From: Thomasclavelia spiroformis
Lineage (GTDB): Bacteria > Bacillota_I > Bacilli_A > Erysipelotrichales > Coprobacillaceae
DNA: 51,580 nucleotides
Assembly (NCBI GenBank): GCA_016901755.1
Contig: JACJKV010000020.1
Coordinates: forward strand, 1 to 51,580
Reading direction: 5' to 3'
A program made the position numbers and the translations under genes. The notes beneath the pieces are model-generated. The model ran no database searches and was not told where the DNA came from. It saw only the letters and a program-made list of their open reading frames with translations. The stretch's first letter is position 1, and the number at the start of each line of letters is the position of its first letter. Positions 10,301 to 19,283 of this stretch are shown here, in pieces.

Positions 10301-11934
10301 ATAAGAAAACCATTAGAAATAAGAAACATTTTATAATCCAGAGGAATATTCACCAGTACACATGGTACAGCAATACTCCCTCTACTATCACAAAACGTTA
10401 CTATATTGTTTTTTATTCTTTCTATTGTATTAGTATCTAAATTATTTAAACTGGCTTCTGCAACTATTTGATTCCACCATTCTTTCACCAAGTGATATGT
10501 TGCCTCAATTCTTTCATTATTCTGGGTACCATCTAATTTTTCCCATATGTATAGATTACTAGCAACTTTAAGCAAATTGCGAATTTTCTTAGAAAGGCTA
10601 TCAAATACAGGACCAACCACTTGTTTTATTTCCGTATCATTTAGAAAATCGACATTGATTTTTTCCCACTGATAACCAGTATTTTCTTTAAATAGATTTT
10701 TAATTCCAGAATCGTTTTCCAAATCATAACTTCGACATACAAGTATCAAAGATATCTTCGTTTCACGTTCGGAATTAATGACTTTTAACTCATTGATTAA
10801 TTGTAAACATACTGTCAATGCACTTCCAGAATGAGCTTGCGTCCATCTTAATGCATCCAATTGATCTAGAATGATTACTGCATTATTATGCTTTGCAATA
10901 GAATCAACACAATGAGAAATAGATGCAGGAAGTGCCATAGTTTGGCTCCATGCTTCTGTATTATTAAGAGGAATACGTTTATCAAGTTTTATTGCTAAAT
11001 AAGGTATACTCTCTTGTTCACAAAAATTAATTATATTTGTAGTACATCCACTTTTCCCTGTACCCGCCTGTCCATGTATAATTACAGATTTTCCATGTTT
11101 TATATATTCACAACAACGCCTAGATTCCTCTCTATAAATTATTCCATTTGAGAAAGGATTAAATGACTGCTTATATTCTTCATTTAATTCTTGAATTCTT
11201 GGTAAAATACGATGATCATTTGCCAAATTTCTAAATATAACTTTTTGTGATTCAAAAAATGTTTTCATCGAATGAGCGGTTATTTTTTTTCCATATATAT
11301 CTTGTGTCAAAATATAATCTATAATTAAAGAATAAATAACCTCAGGATTTCCAATAAACAAACTGTTTATTCTATTCAAACAAAATGTTTTCATTTCAGT
11401 GTCTGGACACTGACGATAATAAATTCTTTTAAAATAGTAAAAAATCTCTCTACAACCCACATCATTTTTAGGATCAATCGCAATAGTTTTACATACATTT
11501 TCAAACAAATTTTGAGTCTTTATCCCTGCTTTTTTTATCTGAATATTATAAAATTCGCTGGGATCACCTTTATTATTTCTAGCTCTATTTGTAATATCTT
11601 CTAATATCGTGAATGCTAATGGAGAAACCAAAGAAACACAAACATTATTTTCTCTGTCTAAGTGTTGTTTCCAAATATTCCAAAGTCTTTTTTCATTAAT
11701 GGAAGCAAAAGTCCAATGCTCTTCACTTCCATCTCTTCCTTTACATTGCTGTGCTTCTTTATTTCCATTATTATCAATAACCCAAAGATCAACACCAGAT
11801 TCATCATTGCCCAATGCTTCCAATATTACACAGGCTATTTTTTCTTCAATTACATCTAGTATCTTGTATACAACCCAATTATATTCGAATCTATTGCCAT
11901 ATTTATCAGCACGTCCTCCAGTCTCATACGCCAT
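7381..11934 (-). CDS. Nuclease-STAND NTPase, candidate antiviral (Avs-like) protein
   Basis: A 1517-residue protein in three parts. Residues 1-130 look like a PD-(D/E)XK nuclease of the Cap4/DUF4297 kind: Glu17 in NRFEYNW, Asp49 in ESGVDLWV, and the Gln63-Cys-Lys65 of AQQCKGR in place of the usual (D/E)xK. Residues 270-480 form a P-loop NTPase with Walker A at 288-295 (GQAGTGKS), Walker B at 352-360 (AVIILDQLD) and a sensor-like SLILVCRS near 395-402. The last ~1000 residues are helical, with no enzyme motif, as expected for a sensor of repeats. This nuclease-STAND-repeat order is that of antiviral STAND (Avs) proteins, which recognise phage proteins and then cut DNA. That function is inferred here. 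It stands alone between IS debris and a 1-kb gene-free stretch, and AAAAGGT sits just before its ATG. Confidence 0.8.
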   Translation of the reverse strand: MAYETGGRADKYGNRFEYNWVVYKILDVIEEKIACVILEALGNDESGVDLWVIDNNGNKEAQQCKGRDGSEEHWTFASINEKRLWNIWKQHLDRENNVCVSLVSPLAFTILEDITNRARNNKGDPSEFYNIQIKKAGIKTQNLFENVCKTIAIDPKNDVGCREIFYYFKRIYYRQCPDTEMKTFCLNRINSLFIGNPEVIYSLIIDYILTQDIYGKKITAHSMKTFFESQKVIFRNLANDHRILPRIQELNEEYKQSFNPFSNGIIYREESRRCCEYIKHGKSVIIHGQAGTGKSGCTTNIINFCEQESIPYLAIKLDKRIPLNNTEAWSQTMALPASISHCVDSIAKHNNAVIILDQLDALRWTQAHSGSALTVCLQLINELKVINSERETKISLILVCRSYDLENDSGIKNLFKENTGYQWEKINVDFLNDTEIKQVVGPVFDSLSKKIRNLLKVASNLYIWEKLDGTQNNERIEATYHLVKEWWNQIVAEASLNNLDTNTIERIKNNIVTFCDSRGSIAVPCVLVNIPLDYKMFLISNGFLIESNNTISFSHQSILDCFLSEQMIQKYYDGKILKEIIGDIDKQTPGRRYQVQIFLQQLTEILEEDFLEFGKKLLEQTDIRYSLKYVFFEVISQIDSPKSHTQEFVLSLLEDDEWKKPIINTVIRGHKVYIVRLIENGTLEEWMNKNHQDTVIDLCASIAPDYDDKLVAFIKKYALKDDSHRNWNTCFYRPINEGSEEFFELRLEFYKQHPRMFENYMDLKNMLLLCEIRTIKILALMLDIKNSKYESSTYRYAEEFSLSDTDLFIHNYMAVLNILVPYLPTNDYYSKYGNWSARYSGKSNLERTCILIIKAANREFVKAEPERFLKYYEFGFGKGNDLYNEIILDAFQYISDEHADYILNYLQTDISRNCFEESSGKGNKLFYTKRIVKRFSKICSESVLRKFEAKVIHYISSQAKDRLKRRIKQNREQKINGYERVYWDFWGDFQYEILSSINKKRRSTQTNQLFLVLDRKFVGKTTIYDYSNDSCFGNVVSPVSGKKLSAQTWINIIKNPKIKNLRKSKWMLDKGVCIESSLEEFSMSFRTFVAENSIEIIDLFLDEGNDILECFVDSLFSGIASSNKIEEISCSKIESLIKKFGYNYTSYRATYICEIIEKKPEDKWSNYMLSCIEDIALHHIIPKLDNPVVTSKKDKKVETVEMIEGRALNCSRGNAIRAIAKLLWEDSGYYPRFKNCISKLTTDADPIINYAVLWALWPVYNIEKTWAVEKIMYLFEKNYKMIGFYDSRWMFCHCYADYKAIIVVVINKAAKTEDKRLLKVSGHSISELYMIYDEYNNWLDIYIHAEKYLRQAMLEMIITYFGVNKYKSKAKAILIKVIDIENDIDNNFLWGRLFRNEILDAKEDRDLIKKILYSKLNKRVLMDFSEFIKKQGNLKEYSDLIIESGLVILKKDQINSNQIWGLETEISKLIISLYDITSVSNLEKDKAIAFKCLNIWDKMYEYNVGMARLFTDQMMNV

Positions 11935-12976
11935 ACCTTTTCATCTCCAGTCAAATATTATTCAAAAAATTATTAAGCAATTATATTATTCTTTCATTTT
12001 ATTCCAATACAAAAAATTACTATTGTTATTTTCTTATTGATTTTAAGAATTCCTTTAACATTATTCTTTTACTATTATACAATTTTAAGGTTTAATATGA
12101 TAACGATATTTTTCACTTTTATAAATCTAACACCTTTATTTTTCACAAAAAAATATATAAAATTTAATCTCAATGATTAATTTCCTCTTTACAGTGCCTC
12201 AATTCTATCAGATACAATAATTGTTCCCGCAGCACCTGTATCTCAATCTTAATAAAATACTTTGTCTTATTCTCTCATTGCCGTTTATTTGTTATTATAT
12301 ATTAAATGTACGTCTGTTTTCTCGATATTTTTAATTTATATTTTAGTTCTCGATATTTTTTGCATCAAATATTCTAAATTATATTTATAAATCTAAATAT
12401 TAGTGTCAAGATTCATTGAGATGTATTACTATTCCAATAAAATTATGTTTTGTTCAAAAATTTATTACCAGTACATTTTTTAATTCTAATTCAAACCTCT
12501 AACTACATGCAATGTATAATGATTTTGTTCATTCTTGTTGCCACCTATAACTATCTCAATTATTTTCTTTGATCAATAATGAACATTTCTTCTCATTTTA
12601 TAATACAACTTTTTAAAACCGACCAATTGAATGTTATTAATGTACTTTTATGTCAGTATTGGCTATAACAAAAAAAACCTATTTAAGAATCGTATGATTA
12701 TTTTGGCATAATTCAAATAAATTTGTATTTTTTAAAGAAAATCTCTGTTCATTTTTGTTCTATGGTCCATCTACGTAAACCATTATAGTCTTTCCCTATT
12801 TTCAATTCAATATTGGTGTCGCAAATCAAGACCATTGAAAATACATCTTATTTTTAAAGTGACATTATAAAAACTAAAATATAATTTTTTTATGATCATT
12901 TTGATTATAAATATTTATTAAAATCAATGACTTTATTTAAACTATGTTATGATTAAGATAAGGTCAGGTGAATGAG
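11935..12976. other. Gene-free AT-rich kilobase upstream of the Avs-like gene
   Basis: About 1 kb with stops in all frames. It includes a direct repeat of TTCTCGATATTTTT (about 12317-12330 and 12347-12361). It also has a short minus-strand stretch near 12190-12240 that reads IEIQVLREQLLYLIELRHC, which could be a scrap of a coiled-coil regulator but is too short to call. The promoters of the Avs-like gene (minus) and corA (plus) must be here. Confidence 0.5.
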
Positions 12977-13819
12977 ATGAATAAAGTACTAAAATATGAA
13001 CCCATAGATATTGTTGAATTAGATAAAAATATAAATAATATTTTAAATGAACATTTAAAGAAACGTAAAGCCAGTATTTTTGAAGTATATGAAAATTTTA
13101 CTTTGGTGAGTTTTGACTGGTATGACGTCAAATATCAGCATTTAGATTTTAAACGAATATTAATATATCTTGATCATACACATTTATTGATTTTTATTGA
13201 AGATAATCAATTAAAAGATCAGTTTAATCAGCTATTTCAGCTTAACAGTCATCGAGAAAATAACGAATTATTAAGACTATTCTTTATTGAATTAATTGAT
13301 GAAGATATGGAATATATTGATGATTTTGAAAAAAATATCACGATTGCAGAAGATAATGCTATTAAAGACAGGAAACATGATTATCTAGATAAAATCATTC
13401 AATTTAGAAAACAGTTACTTAATTTAAAACACTATTATAATCAGCTTCAGGTCATTTTTGATGGCTTTTTAGAAAATGAAAATAAATTTTTTGATGATGA
13501 AAGTTTACGTAAATTAAATATCATTCATAATCGTATCGATCGTCTGCAATCTGCAGTACTCAATTTGCGTGATTATGTCACGCAAATGCGTGAAGCCTAT
13601 CAGGCGCAAATTGATATCGAACAAAATAATTTAATGAAGATCTTTACTGTCATTACTGCTATTTTTTTACCATTAACTTTAATGGTTGGCTGGTATGGGA
13701 TGAATTTTAAATATATGTATGAATTAGATAGTGTTTATGGATATCCTGTCTTTATTATATGTAGTATCATTGTTTGTATTGTTTTGATCATTTATTTTAA
13801 AAAACGTCATTGGTTTTAA
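12977..13819 (+). CDS. CorA-family divalent cation transporter
   Basis: A 280-residue protein with a long cytoplasmic N-domain rich in charged helices and two C-terminal TM helices. The first (IFTVITAIFLPLTLMVGWYG) ends in the family signature GMN (YGMNF), followed by a short loop and the last TM helix with a basic end (IIYFKKRHWF). CorA proteins form pentameric Mg2+/Co2+ channels in the membrane. I start it at the ATG at 12977, 6 bases after AGGTG, rather than at the GTG at 12968, which is part of that ribosome site. It is somewhat short for the family (usually 310-320) but complete at the C-terminus. Confidence 0.9.
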   Translation: MNKVLKYEPIDIVELDKNINNILNEHLKKRKASIFEVYENFTLVSFDWYDVKYQHLDFKRILIYLDHTHLLIFIEDNQLKDQFNQLFQLNSHRENNELLRLFFIELIDEDMEYIDDFEKNITIAEDNAIKDRKHDYLDKIIQFRKQLLNLKHYYNQLQVIFDGFLENENKFFDDESLRKLNIIHNRIDRLQSAVLNLRDYVTQMREAYQAQIDIEQNNLMKIFTVITAIFLPLTLMVGWYGMNFKYMYELDSVYGYPVFIICSIIVCIVLIIYFKKRHWF

Positions 13820-13987
13820 AAACAAAGTTCTTTTTTAGCATAAGATAAAATAGATAAAAAACAAATAAACTCTTTTTAATAAGAAATAATAGAGATTCTG
13901 CTTCATAAATTTCCAGTCAGTGCTTTTTGACATAAAACTTGCACATTCTTTTTTATTTCAATAGAATAACTACGAAAAGATGGTCAA

Positions 13988-14731
13988 ATGAAAAAGAAAA
14001 GATTTAAAAAGATAATCATTGCTTCCCTCGTATTACTTGGTCTTTTATTGGGTGGTGTTTTCTACTTTTTAAATCAGGTATACACGCCTAGTGATTTACT
14101 GTATCAAAATGTCAGTGAAAACAGTTATACTTTTAAAGATGATTTTTACCTGTTCAATCAAGAGAGTACACATGCTACAGGAATCATTATCTATCCTGGT
14201 GCTCTAGTTGAACCATTAAGCTATGGCTATATAGCTAACGAATTAGCCAAGGAAGGCTATTTTGTAGCGATTGCTAAGATGAATCTTAATCTTTCAATTG
14301 TTGACAGCAACAAAGCTGATCAGATCGTGGAAGCTTATTCCGACATTGATTCATGGTATATAGCTGGACATTCTATGGGTGGTGTCACTGCCTGCAAATA
14401 TGCAAATAATCATCAAGACTTCATTGATGGTGTTATTTTGCTGGGATCTTATCCTTCATCATCTGATGATCTGTCTGATACTTCTATAGATGTTTTAAGT
14501 ATATATGGTCAGTATGATTGCTTAACCACACTTGAGGATATTGATGAATCAAAAGCATTATTACCTAAAGATACTGAATTTGAAGAAATTGTTGGCGGTA
14601 ATCATGCTCAATTTGGTTTATATGGTAAACAAAAAGGTGATAACGAAGCCAAAATATCACCATTAGAGCAACAAAATGAAGTTATTGATTTCATGAAACA
14701 GTTTCTTCATGATCAGGGAATCAATCAATAA
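13988..14731 (+). CDS. Membrane-anchored alpha/beta hydrolase
   Basis: 247 residues. A basic N-terminus and one hydrophobic segment (about residues 8-28, IIIASLVLLGLLLGGVFYFL) anchor it to the membrane with the hydrolase outside. The catalytic residues are visible: Ser in the nucleophile elbow GHSMGG near residue 129, Asp in YGQYDCLT near 178, His in GGNHAQFG near 206. This is the single-domain 'alpha/beta hydrolase_5' type; substrate unknown. The ribosome site is weak (AGATGG). A shared terminator follows at 14767. Confidence 0.88.
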   Translation: MKKKRFKKIIIASLVLLGLLLGGVFYFLNQVYTPSDLLYQNVSENSYTFKDDFYLFNQESTHATGIIIYPGALVEPLSYGYIANELAKEGYFVAIAKMNLNLSIVDSNKADQIVEAYSDIDSWYIAGHSMGGVTACKYANNHQDFIDGVILLGSYPSSSDDLSDTSIDVLSIYGQYDCLTTLEDIDESKALLPKDTEFEEIVGGNHAQFGLYGKQKGDNEAKISPLEQQNEVIDFMKQFLHDQGINQ

Positions 14732-14766
14732 AAATGATTTAAATCCAAATATAAATGAAAACATAT

Positions 14767-14796
14767 AAAAAAGCAATTTGAACAATTGCTTTTTTA
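14767..14796. terminator. Bidirectional terminator between hydrolase and acyltransferase genes
   Basis: AAAAAAGCAATT and AATTGCTTTTTT pair perfectly around the loop TGAAC. The A and T tails serve both the plus-strand hydrolase gene ending at 14731 and the minus-strand gene ending at 14794. Confidence 0.9.
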
Positions 14797-15807
14797 TATG
14801 AGTATTTTTCTAAGTGGTAATTGACGTATTAAACAGATGATCAATGATGAGGCTGTTAATATAACAATAAATAAGAGGGGTATAGATAAATATACCGAAT
14901 ACTGATCAGCTGTCACATTCATCTTATATATATCTAAAAAGATGATATGAACTAAATAGACACCAAAAGAATAAGAAGCTGCTATATCCATCAGCTTTTT
15001 ACTTTTATCTGACCATTTTAAATAACGTTCGTTTAATGTAATGATCAATGCAAAGAAAGATAGCGAACTCATGATCACTAATGGATTACCATATTCTAAG
15101 GTTCTTTCATAATGGTCATTGATCAAACTGCTGTAAAAATAGACAATAATGATATTACCTATCGTAGATGTTAAAAATACAGTAGCTAAAACTTTTATAT
15201 TATTAAAAATCTTGTGATGATATTTCATGACATAGTAACCCATGTATAAATAATAGATATAACTTCTGCCATCAAAAATAGGTAAATCAAAATAAAAATC
15301 TAATGGAATATATGTTAAAAGATGTAAAACAAATACCCAGATCGTCCCAATAACAGCAAAGGCATGTTCCAGTTTTTCATCCATTCCTCGACACATGGCC
15401 TGTAAAAACGGAAGAACGATATGAATAGGAATCAAAACATAAAGATACCATAGATGATCTTCTGCCGGATCATCTAAAAACAATGTCCACTGCCAAGGCT
15501 GTTTTGTATAGTAAGTGTTAAATATATAATAAATCACGCTCCATGCAATTAAAACAATAGCAAAATGTCGAGCACGTTTTAAACATTTGCTGACAGATTC
15601 CTGACGTCCTAACAATAAGGCTCCAGTAATCATAAAGAAACATGGTACACTTACTCGTGATACAGTATTGATCGTTAAAGCAAATAAATATTCATGCGTA
15701 GATATTTGACCAAAAGCACGACAAAAATAATTGGCAATATGAATGAATATAACCATAATAAAGGAAATATTACGGATTAATTCAAAGCCATAATTTTTTT
15801 CTTTCAT
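14794..15807 (-). CDS. Acyltransferase-3 family membrane protein
   Basis: A 337-residue polytopic protein with about ten hydrophobic segments. The N-terminus has the family pattern FELIRNISFIMVIFIHIANY, with an R and H in the first TM helix, and the third segment has VPCFFMITGALLLG. HLWYLYVLIPIHIVLPFL at about 118-136 is also typical. Such enzymes O-acetylate sugars or wall polymers on the membrane; its substrate is not shown. The start at 15807 has AAGAGATG upstream. It converges on the hydrolase gene and shares its terminator. Confidence 0.87.
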   Translation of the reverse strand: MKEKNYGFELIRNISFIMVIFIHIANYFCRAFGQISTHEYLFALTINTVSRVSVPCFFMITGALLLGRQESVSKCLKRARHFAIVLIAWSVIYYIFNTYYTKQPWQWTLFLDDPAEDHLWYLYVLIPIHIVLPFLQAMCRGMDEKLEHAFAVIGTIWVFVLHLLTYIPLDFYFDLPIFDGRSYIYYLYMGYYVMKYHHKIFNNIKVLATVFLTSTIGNIIIVYFYSSLINDHYERTLEYGNPLVIMSSLSFFALIITLNERYLKWSDKSKKLMDIAASYSFGVYLVHIIFLDIYKMNVTADQYSVYLSIPLLFIVILTASSLIICLIRQLPLRKILI

Positions 15808-15981
15808 ATTTTCAAATCATCTCTTAATTGACAAAATAACATACATATTCCTCCCCCTGACATCACATAAATGATGACACTGTAACCTTTTTTTGTCAAT
15901 ATTTAATACAATATGTGAGATACATAACATCTTTATTACTAAAAATGTAAAATCATATCTTTGATTACTTATAATTGATAT

Positions 15982-16008
15982 AAAAACAGCTCTTAGAATA
16001 TAAGAGCT
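15982..16008 (-). terminator. Terminator downstream of the 57-codon ORF
   Basis: On the minus strand AGCTCTT and AAGAGCT pair around a 7-base loop and are followed by GTTTTTAT. It lies 60 bases after the stop of the small frame at 16068, which supports the view that this was once a transcribed gene. Confidence 0.6.
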
Positions 16009-16067
16009 GGTCATATTTAAAAACATGTATCGATATGATCTTAAACGAGTAAAAAGTAAACATCCGT

Positions 16068-16241
16068 TTATTTTGAATAAGAATCTAAAAGAGCTTCCAG
16101 TTCTTTATTTCCCTTTAAAAATTCATACTCCTTTTGATTTTCTATTTCACTTATCAAAGCCCGAATAAAACTGTCACCAGTATCAGCAAAAGATTTTATT
16201 TTTCCTTGATCAGCAAATCTGTAAAACAACTGACATATCAT
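16068..16241 (-). pseudogene. 57-codon remnant of an unidentified gene
   Basis: The frame reads MICQLFYRFADQGKIKSFAD.. and ends in YEFLKGNKELEALLDSYSK. The composition is that of a soluble helical protein, not of random AT-rich DNA. Upstream, in other frames, are short protein-like stretches (PGLLFPNWKLTF, MNFKNGEIRK) broken by stops, so this looks like the C-terminal end of a decayed gene. I do not recognise the family. A terminator follows it. No good ribosome site precedes the ATG at 16241. Confidence 0.4.
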
Positions 16242-16532
16242 TTTCTAATTTCCCCATTTTTAAAATTCATTCATGATTTAAAAGTCAATTTCCAATTTGG
16301 AAACAACAAACCAGGATATGTATTAGCCCTTTGTCATTTATCAATTTTAAAAATAGAGATATTTAATAAGGTGTTGATTATACATAGACCATAGTCACTT
16401 TACTACTATTTGTAATCCCAATTACAAATTTTTTTGCTACGCATTCAATATATTGTCAATTGAAGAAATATCATTTCCATCAGACTTAAAATAATCAAAA
16501 AAGAAATGACTTTTATCACTGTTAATAGATTT
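16242..16532. other. Spacer with decayed coding traces
   Basis: About 290 bases between the 57-codon remnant and the kinase gene. Contains the broken upstream part of that remnant on the minus strand and no intact frame. There is no clear terminator for the kinase gene. Confidence 0.4.
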
Positions 16533-18482
16533 TTATTCTATTTTGTAATCTTTATTTTCTAAAACAATCTTCGTAGCAGGTAATGTAAATGTAAAAATCG
16601 TTCCTTTTGGTTTATTATCCGTTACAGTTATTGTTCCCTGATGTGCTTGTATTATTGATTTACATAATGCCAATCCTAATCCAATACTTTTCTTGCTGTC
16701 AACCAATTTATTATTTAATGTATAGAATTTTTCAAAAATCTTGTTTTTTTCTTTATCTGGAATACCTTCTCCGTTATCACGAACTTCAATAACAATCATG
16801 TCTTCTCTTTGATAAGAGACAATATCTATTATCGAGCCAACTGGCGTATATTTTATTGCATTGTCAACTAAATTGATGATTACCTGAATAATTAATCGTG
16901 CATCCATATCTGCCATCAAATAATCATCTTGAATATCGACTTTAATCTGATATTTTTTCTTTTCCCGATTTACATGTGCTAAGGCTTCATTAACTATATC
17001 TTCGATCATTTGTGGTTCAATTTTCAATTTCATCTTTCCATCTTCAATTTTCGTAATAGATAAGAGGTTTTCAACTAAATTGATAAGCCACAAAGAATCT
17101 TCATAAATATCTGCATATAAACTTTTTCTTTTTTCGTCACTTAGCTGATCTTCACCATTCAACAAAATATCCGAATTACCATAAATTGATGTTAATGGCG
17201 TTCTTAAATCATGTGATATAGAACGTAAAAGATCTGATCTAAACTGTTCTTTTTTCATCGTATAAATAGCTTCATTTTTTTTCTGCATATTTTTTATGTT
17301 TTCTAATGATAAGGCTATCTCGCCTAAAACTGCCAAAAGAATTCTATTTTCTAAAGAATTCAATCTTTTATTTTGAAGGTCGATACCAATGACCCCATGT
17401 ACATTTTCACCCTTGCGTATGGCAAAATAAATACACTTTGCTTCTGAAAGATATCTGGTGGTTGCACCTGCATGTTTATTATGAATTGCTACCCACTCGG
17501 CAATGTCCTTTTCACTTGGATTCAAATACTCTTGAACAGTAGCTTGATTATCACTAGAGATAAATAAAGAATTCTTTAGCACGTTATTTTCAACTGTATA
17601 ATAGATAATATTTCTCTTTAACAAATCAGACAGTATTTTACAGCCACTATTAACTATTTCATATTCCGAAGAATACTTTTGAAGAGTTTGATTGATTTCT
17701 AATAGAATTTTTGAAACTACTGCCATATTAGATGATATATATGCATTTTGCTTAATACGACTTGTTAATGTACTTGTCATAAAAGCAACAACGATCATTA
17801 TGAAAAAAGTCATCACATACGATGAATCATAAACCGACAAACTCATTGTTGGAAAAGTAAAACAAAAATTAAACAATAGTACACTCACTATGGTAGATAA
17901 AATACTATAGACTCTACTTGAAGTTAATAAAGCAATTAAAAGGATACCTAAAATATAAATCATGATAATATTTGAATCATGAAATCTCATAACAAAAAAG
18001 AAATAGCCAATCATAGTACACAACATCAAAATAATTATGCTGATAAAGAAATCGCGAGGATTAATTGTTTCTTGAGTAATAATTTTTGGTATTTTTGTTT
18101 TTACCTTCGTTGGAATAACCAGTATCTCAATATCATCAGCCTGTTCTAATATTTGTTGGCTTAAAGTGCGACTGAATTGCCATTTTTTTTCATCAATACT
18201 TTTACCAACAACGATTCTTCTTATCTTATAAAATTTGGCATATCGTATGATCTGATTGGCAATATCGTCGGCATAAATGATCTCGATATCAGCATTTAAG
18301 CTGCTTGCCAGTTCAATATTTTTATCCAATTGTCGCTGTTCATTTGCTTTTAATTTTTGTTTTTGATTGGATACATAGATTGCGACCAATTTATCATTTT
18401 GATGAAGTAACTGGTATGCACTTTGAATGACATGTACATTTAAAGGAGAAGGCGACAAACAAACCAATATTGTATCATTCAT
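16533..18482 (-). CDS. kdpD: KdpD-like sensor kinase lacking the KdpD (ATP-sensor) domain
   Basis: 649 residues. Order: a universal-stress-protein-like domain (about 1-125), four TM helices of the DUF4118 type (about 145-240), a GAF-like region (about 255-395), HisKA with the phospho-acceptor His424 in RSISHDLRTPLTSIYG, and an HATPase domain with VIINLVDNAIKYTP, DNGEGIP and GLGLALCKSI. This is the C-terminal two-thirds of KdpD. The 200-residue N-terminal KdpD domain with its Walker motif, present in classical KdpD (~890 residues), is absent; the frame starts directly at the USP-like part. Its start overlaps the kdpE stop by 8 bases, with GAGGAG upstream, so the pair is coupled. The missing sensor domain is found in the divergent gene at 24585. 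It should phosphorylate KdpE under K+ limitation or osmotic stress. Confidence 0.9.
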   Translation of the reverse strand: MNDTILVCLSPSPLNVHVIQSAYQLLHQNDKLVAIYVSNQKQKLKANEQRQLDKNIELASSLNADIEIIYADDIANQIIRYAKFYKIRRIVVGKSIDEKKWQFSRTLSQQILEQADDIEILVIPTKVKTKIPKIITQETINPRDFFISIIILMLCTMIGYFFFVMRFHDSNIIMIYILGILLIALLTSSRVYSILSTIVSVLLFNFCFTFPTMSLSVYDSSYVMTFFIMIVVAFMTSTLTSRIKQNAYISSNMAVVSKILLEINQTLQKYSSEYEIVNSGCKILSDLLKRNIIYYTVENNVLKNSLFISSDNQATVQEYLNPSEKDIAEWVAIHNKHAGATTRYLSEAKCIYFAIRKGENVHGVIGIDLQNKRLNSLENRILLAVLGEIALSLENIKNMQKKNEAIYTMKKEQFRSDLLRSISHDLRTPLTSIYGNSDILLNGEDQLSDEKRKSLYADIYEDSLWLINLVENLLSITKIEDGKMKLKIEPQMIEDIVNEALAHVNREKKKYQIKVDIQDDYLMADMDARLIIQVIINLVDNAIKYTPVGSIIDIVSYQREDMIVIEVRDNGEGIPDKEKNKIFEKFYTLNNKLVDSKKSIGLGLALCKSIIQAHQGTITVTDNKPKGTIFTFTLPATKIVLENKDYKIE

Positions 18483-19203
18483 ATTTCTGCTTCTCCTCAG
18501 CTGAAATAACGCGGACCATTTTATAACCTACACCAATATGAGTTTGTATATATTTTTCATGACTTTTTTTCTCTATCTTTTTTCTTAATGATGTTAGATA
18601 CACTCTTAAAGAAGATAAATCCGATTCAATCGAATTGACCCAGACTTTATCTAAAATATATTGATGTGTTAACACTTTCCCCACATTTTTGGCTAACAGG
18701 CAAAGCAGGCTGTACTCAATCGGCATAAGATGGATCTCTTCTCCAGCAACAAATACAGACTGAGAAACATAATCAATTTTTAATAATCCATTGGTAAAAA
18801 TATGTTCCTCTTCATTAGGCTTATTGTCCAAATAATGTGTTCTTCTTAATGTCGATCTCACTCTTGCTAAAAGTTCTTCTACATTAAATGGTTTTGTTAA
18901 ATAATCATCCGCCCCTTCATCTAAAGCATTGATTTTATCTTCATCGTTACTGCGCGCACTGATCACAATAACAGGTGTAGTTGAAAAAGATCTGAATTTT
19001 TTTATTATTTCTACCCCATCAATATCTGGCAGTCCTAAATCAACAAGGACCATATCATACTGATGTGTTGATAACAGTAATAAAGCAGAAGTTCCATTTG
19101 ATGCGACCTCATACATATATCCATTGGTCTGTAATGCGGTTGCAATCAGATTTCTAATAGCACCTTCATCTTCTATGATTAAAATTTTAACATCGCTATT
19201 CAT
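18475..19203 (-). CDS. kdpE: Response regulator KdpE
   Basis: A 242-residue OmpR-family regulator: receiver domain with the acidic pair at residues 11-12, phospho-acceptor Asp55 in MVLVDLGLPDIDG, Thr/Ser near 82 (VIVISARS) and Lys in YLTKPF near 106, then a winged-helix DNA-binding domain (about 135-235) ending in HIGVGYKMVR. Placement directly before the KdpD-type kinase and after kdpC makes KdpE the natural assignment. It has its own promoter behind a terminator, so the two-component genes can be made apart from the pump. Confidence 0.92.
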   Translation of the reverse strand: MNSDVKILIIEDEGAIRNLIATALQTNGYMYEVASNGTSALLLLSTHQYDMVLVDLGLPDIDGVEIIKKFRSFSTTPVIVISARSNDEDKINALDEGADDYLTKPFNVEELLARVRSTLRRTHYLDNKPNEEEHIFTNGLLKIDYVSQSVFVAGEEIHLMPIEYSLLCLLAKNVGKVLTHQYILDKVWVNSIESDLSSLRVYLTSLRKKIEKKSHEKYIQTHIGVGYKMVRVISAEEKQKYE

Positions 19204-19233
19204 ACTATCATCCTTTCGCTTAAATTTTTTTAT

Positions 19234-19262
19234 ATTATAGCACTTGCCAATATCCTATTGAA
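19234..19262 (-). promoter_or_regulatory. Likely sigma-A promoter of kdpE
   Basis: On the minus strand TATAAT (19239-19234) is preceded by TTCAAT (19262-19257) with a 17-base spacer. It lies 30 bases upstream of the kdpE ATG and just after the kdpC terminator. Confidence 0.6.
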
Positions 19263-19283
19263 GTTATATCTATTTGAACAGCC

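Noticed and set aside
15817-16026. Minus-strand 69-codon frame
   Set aside because: No ribosome site; it runs through the terminator hairpin at 15982-16008.
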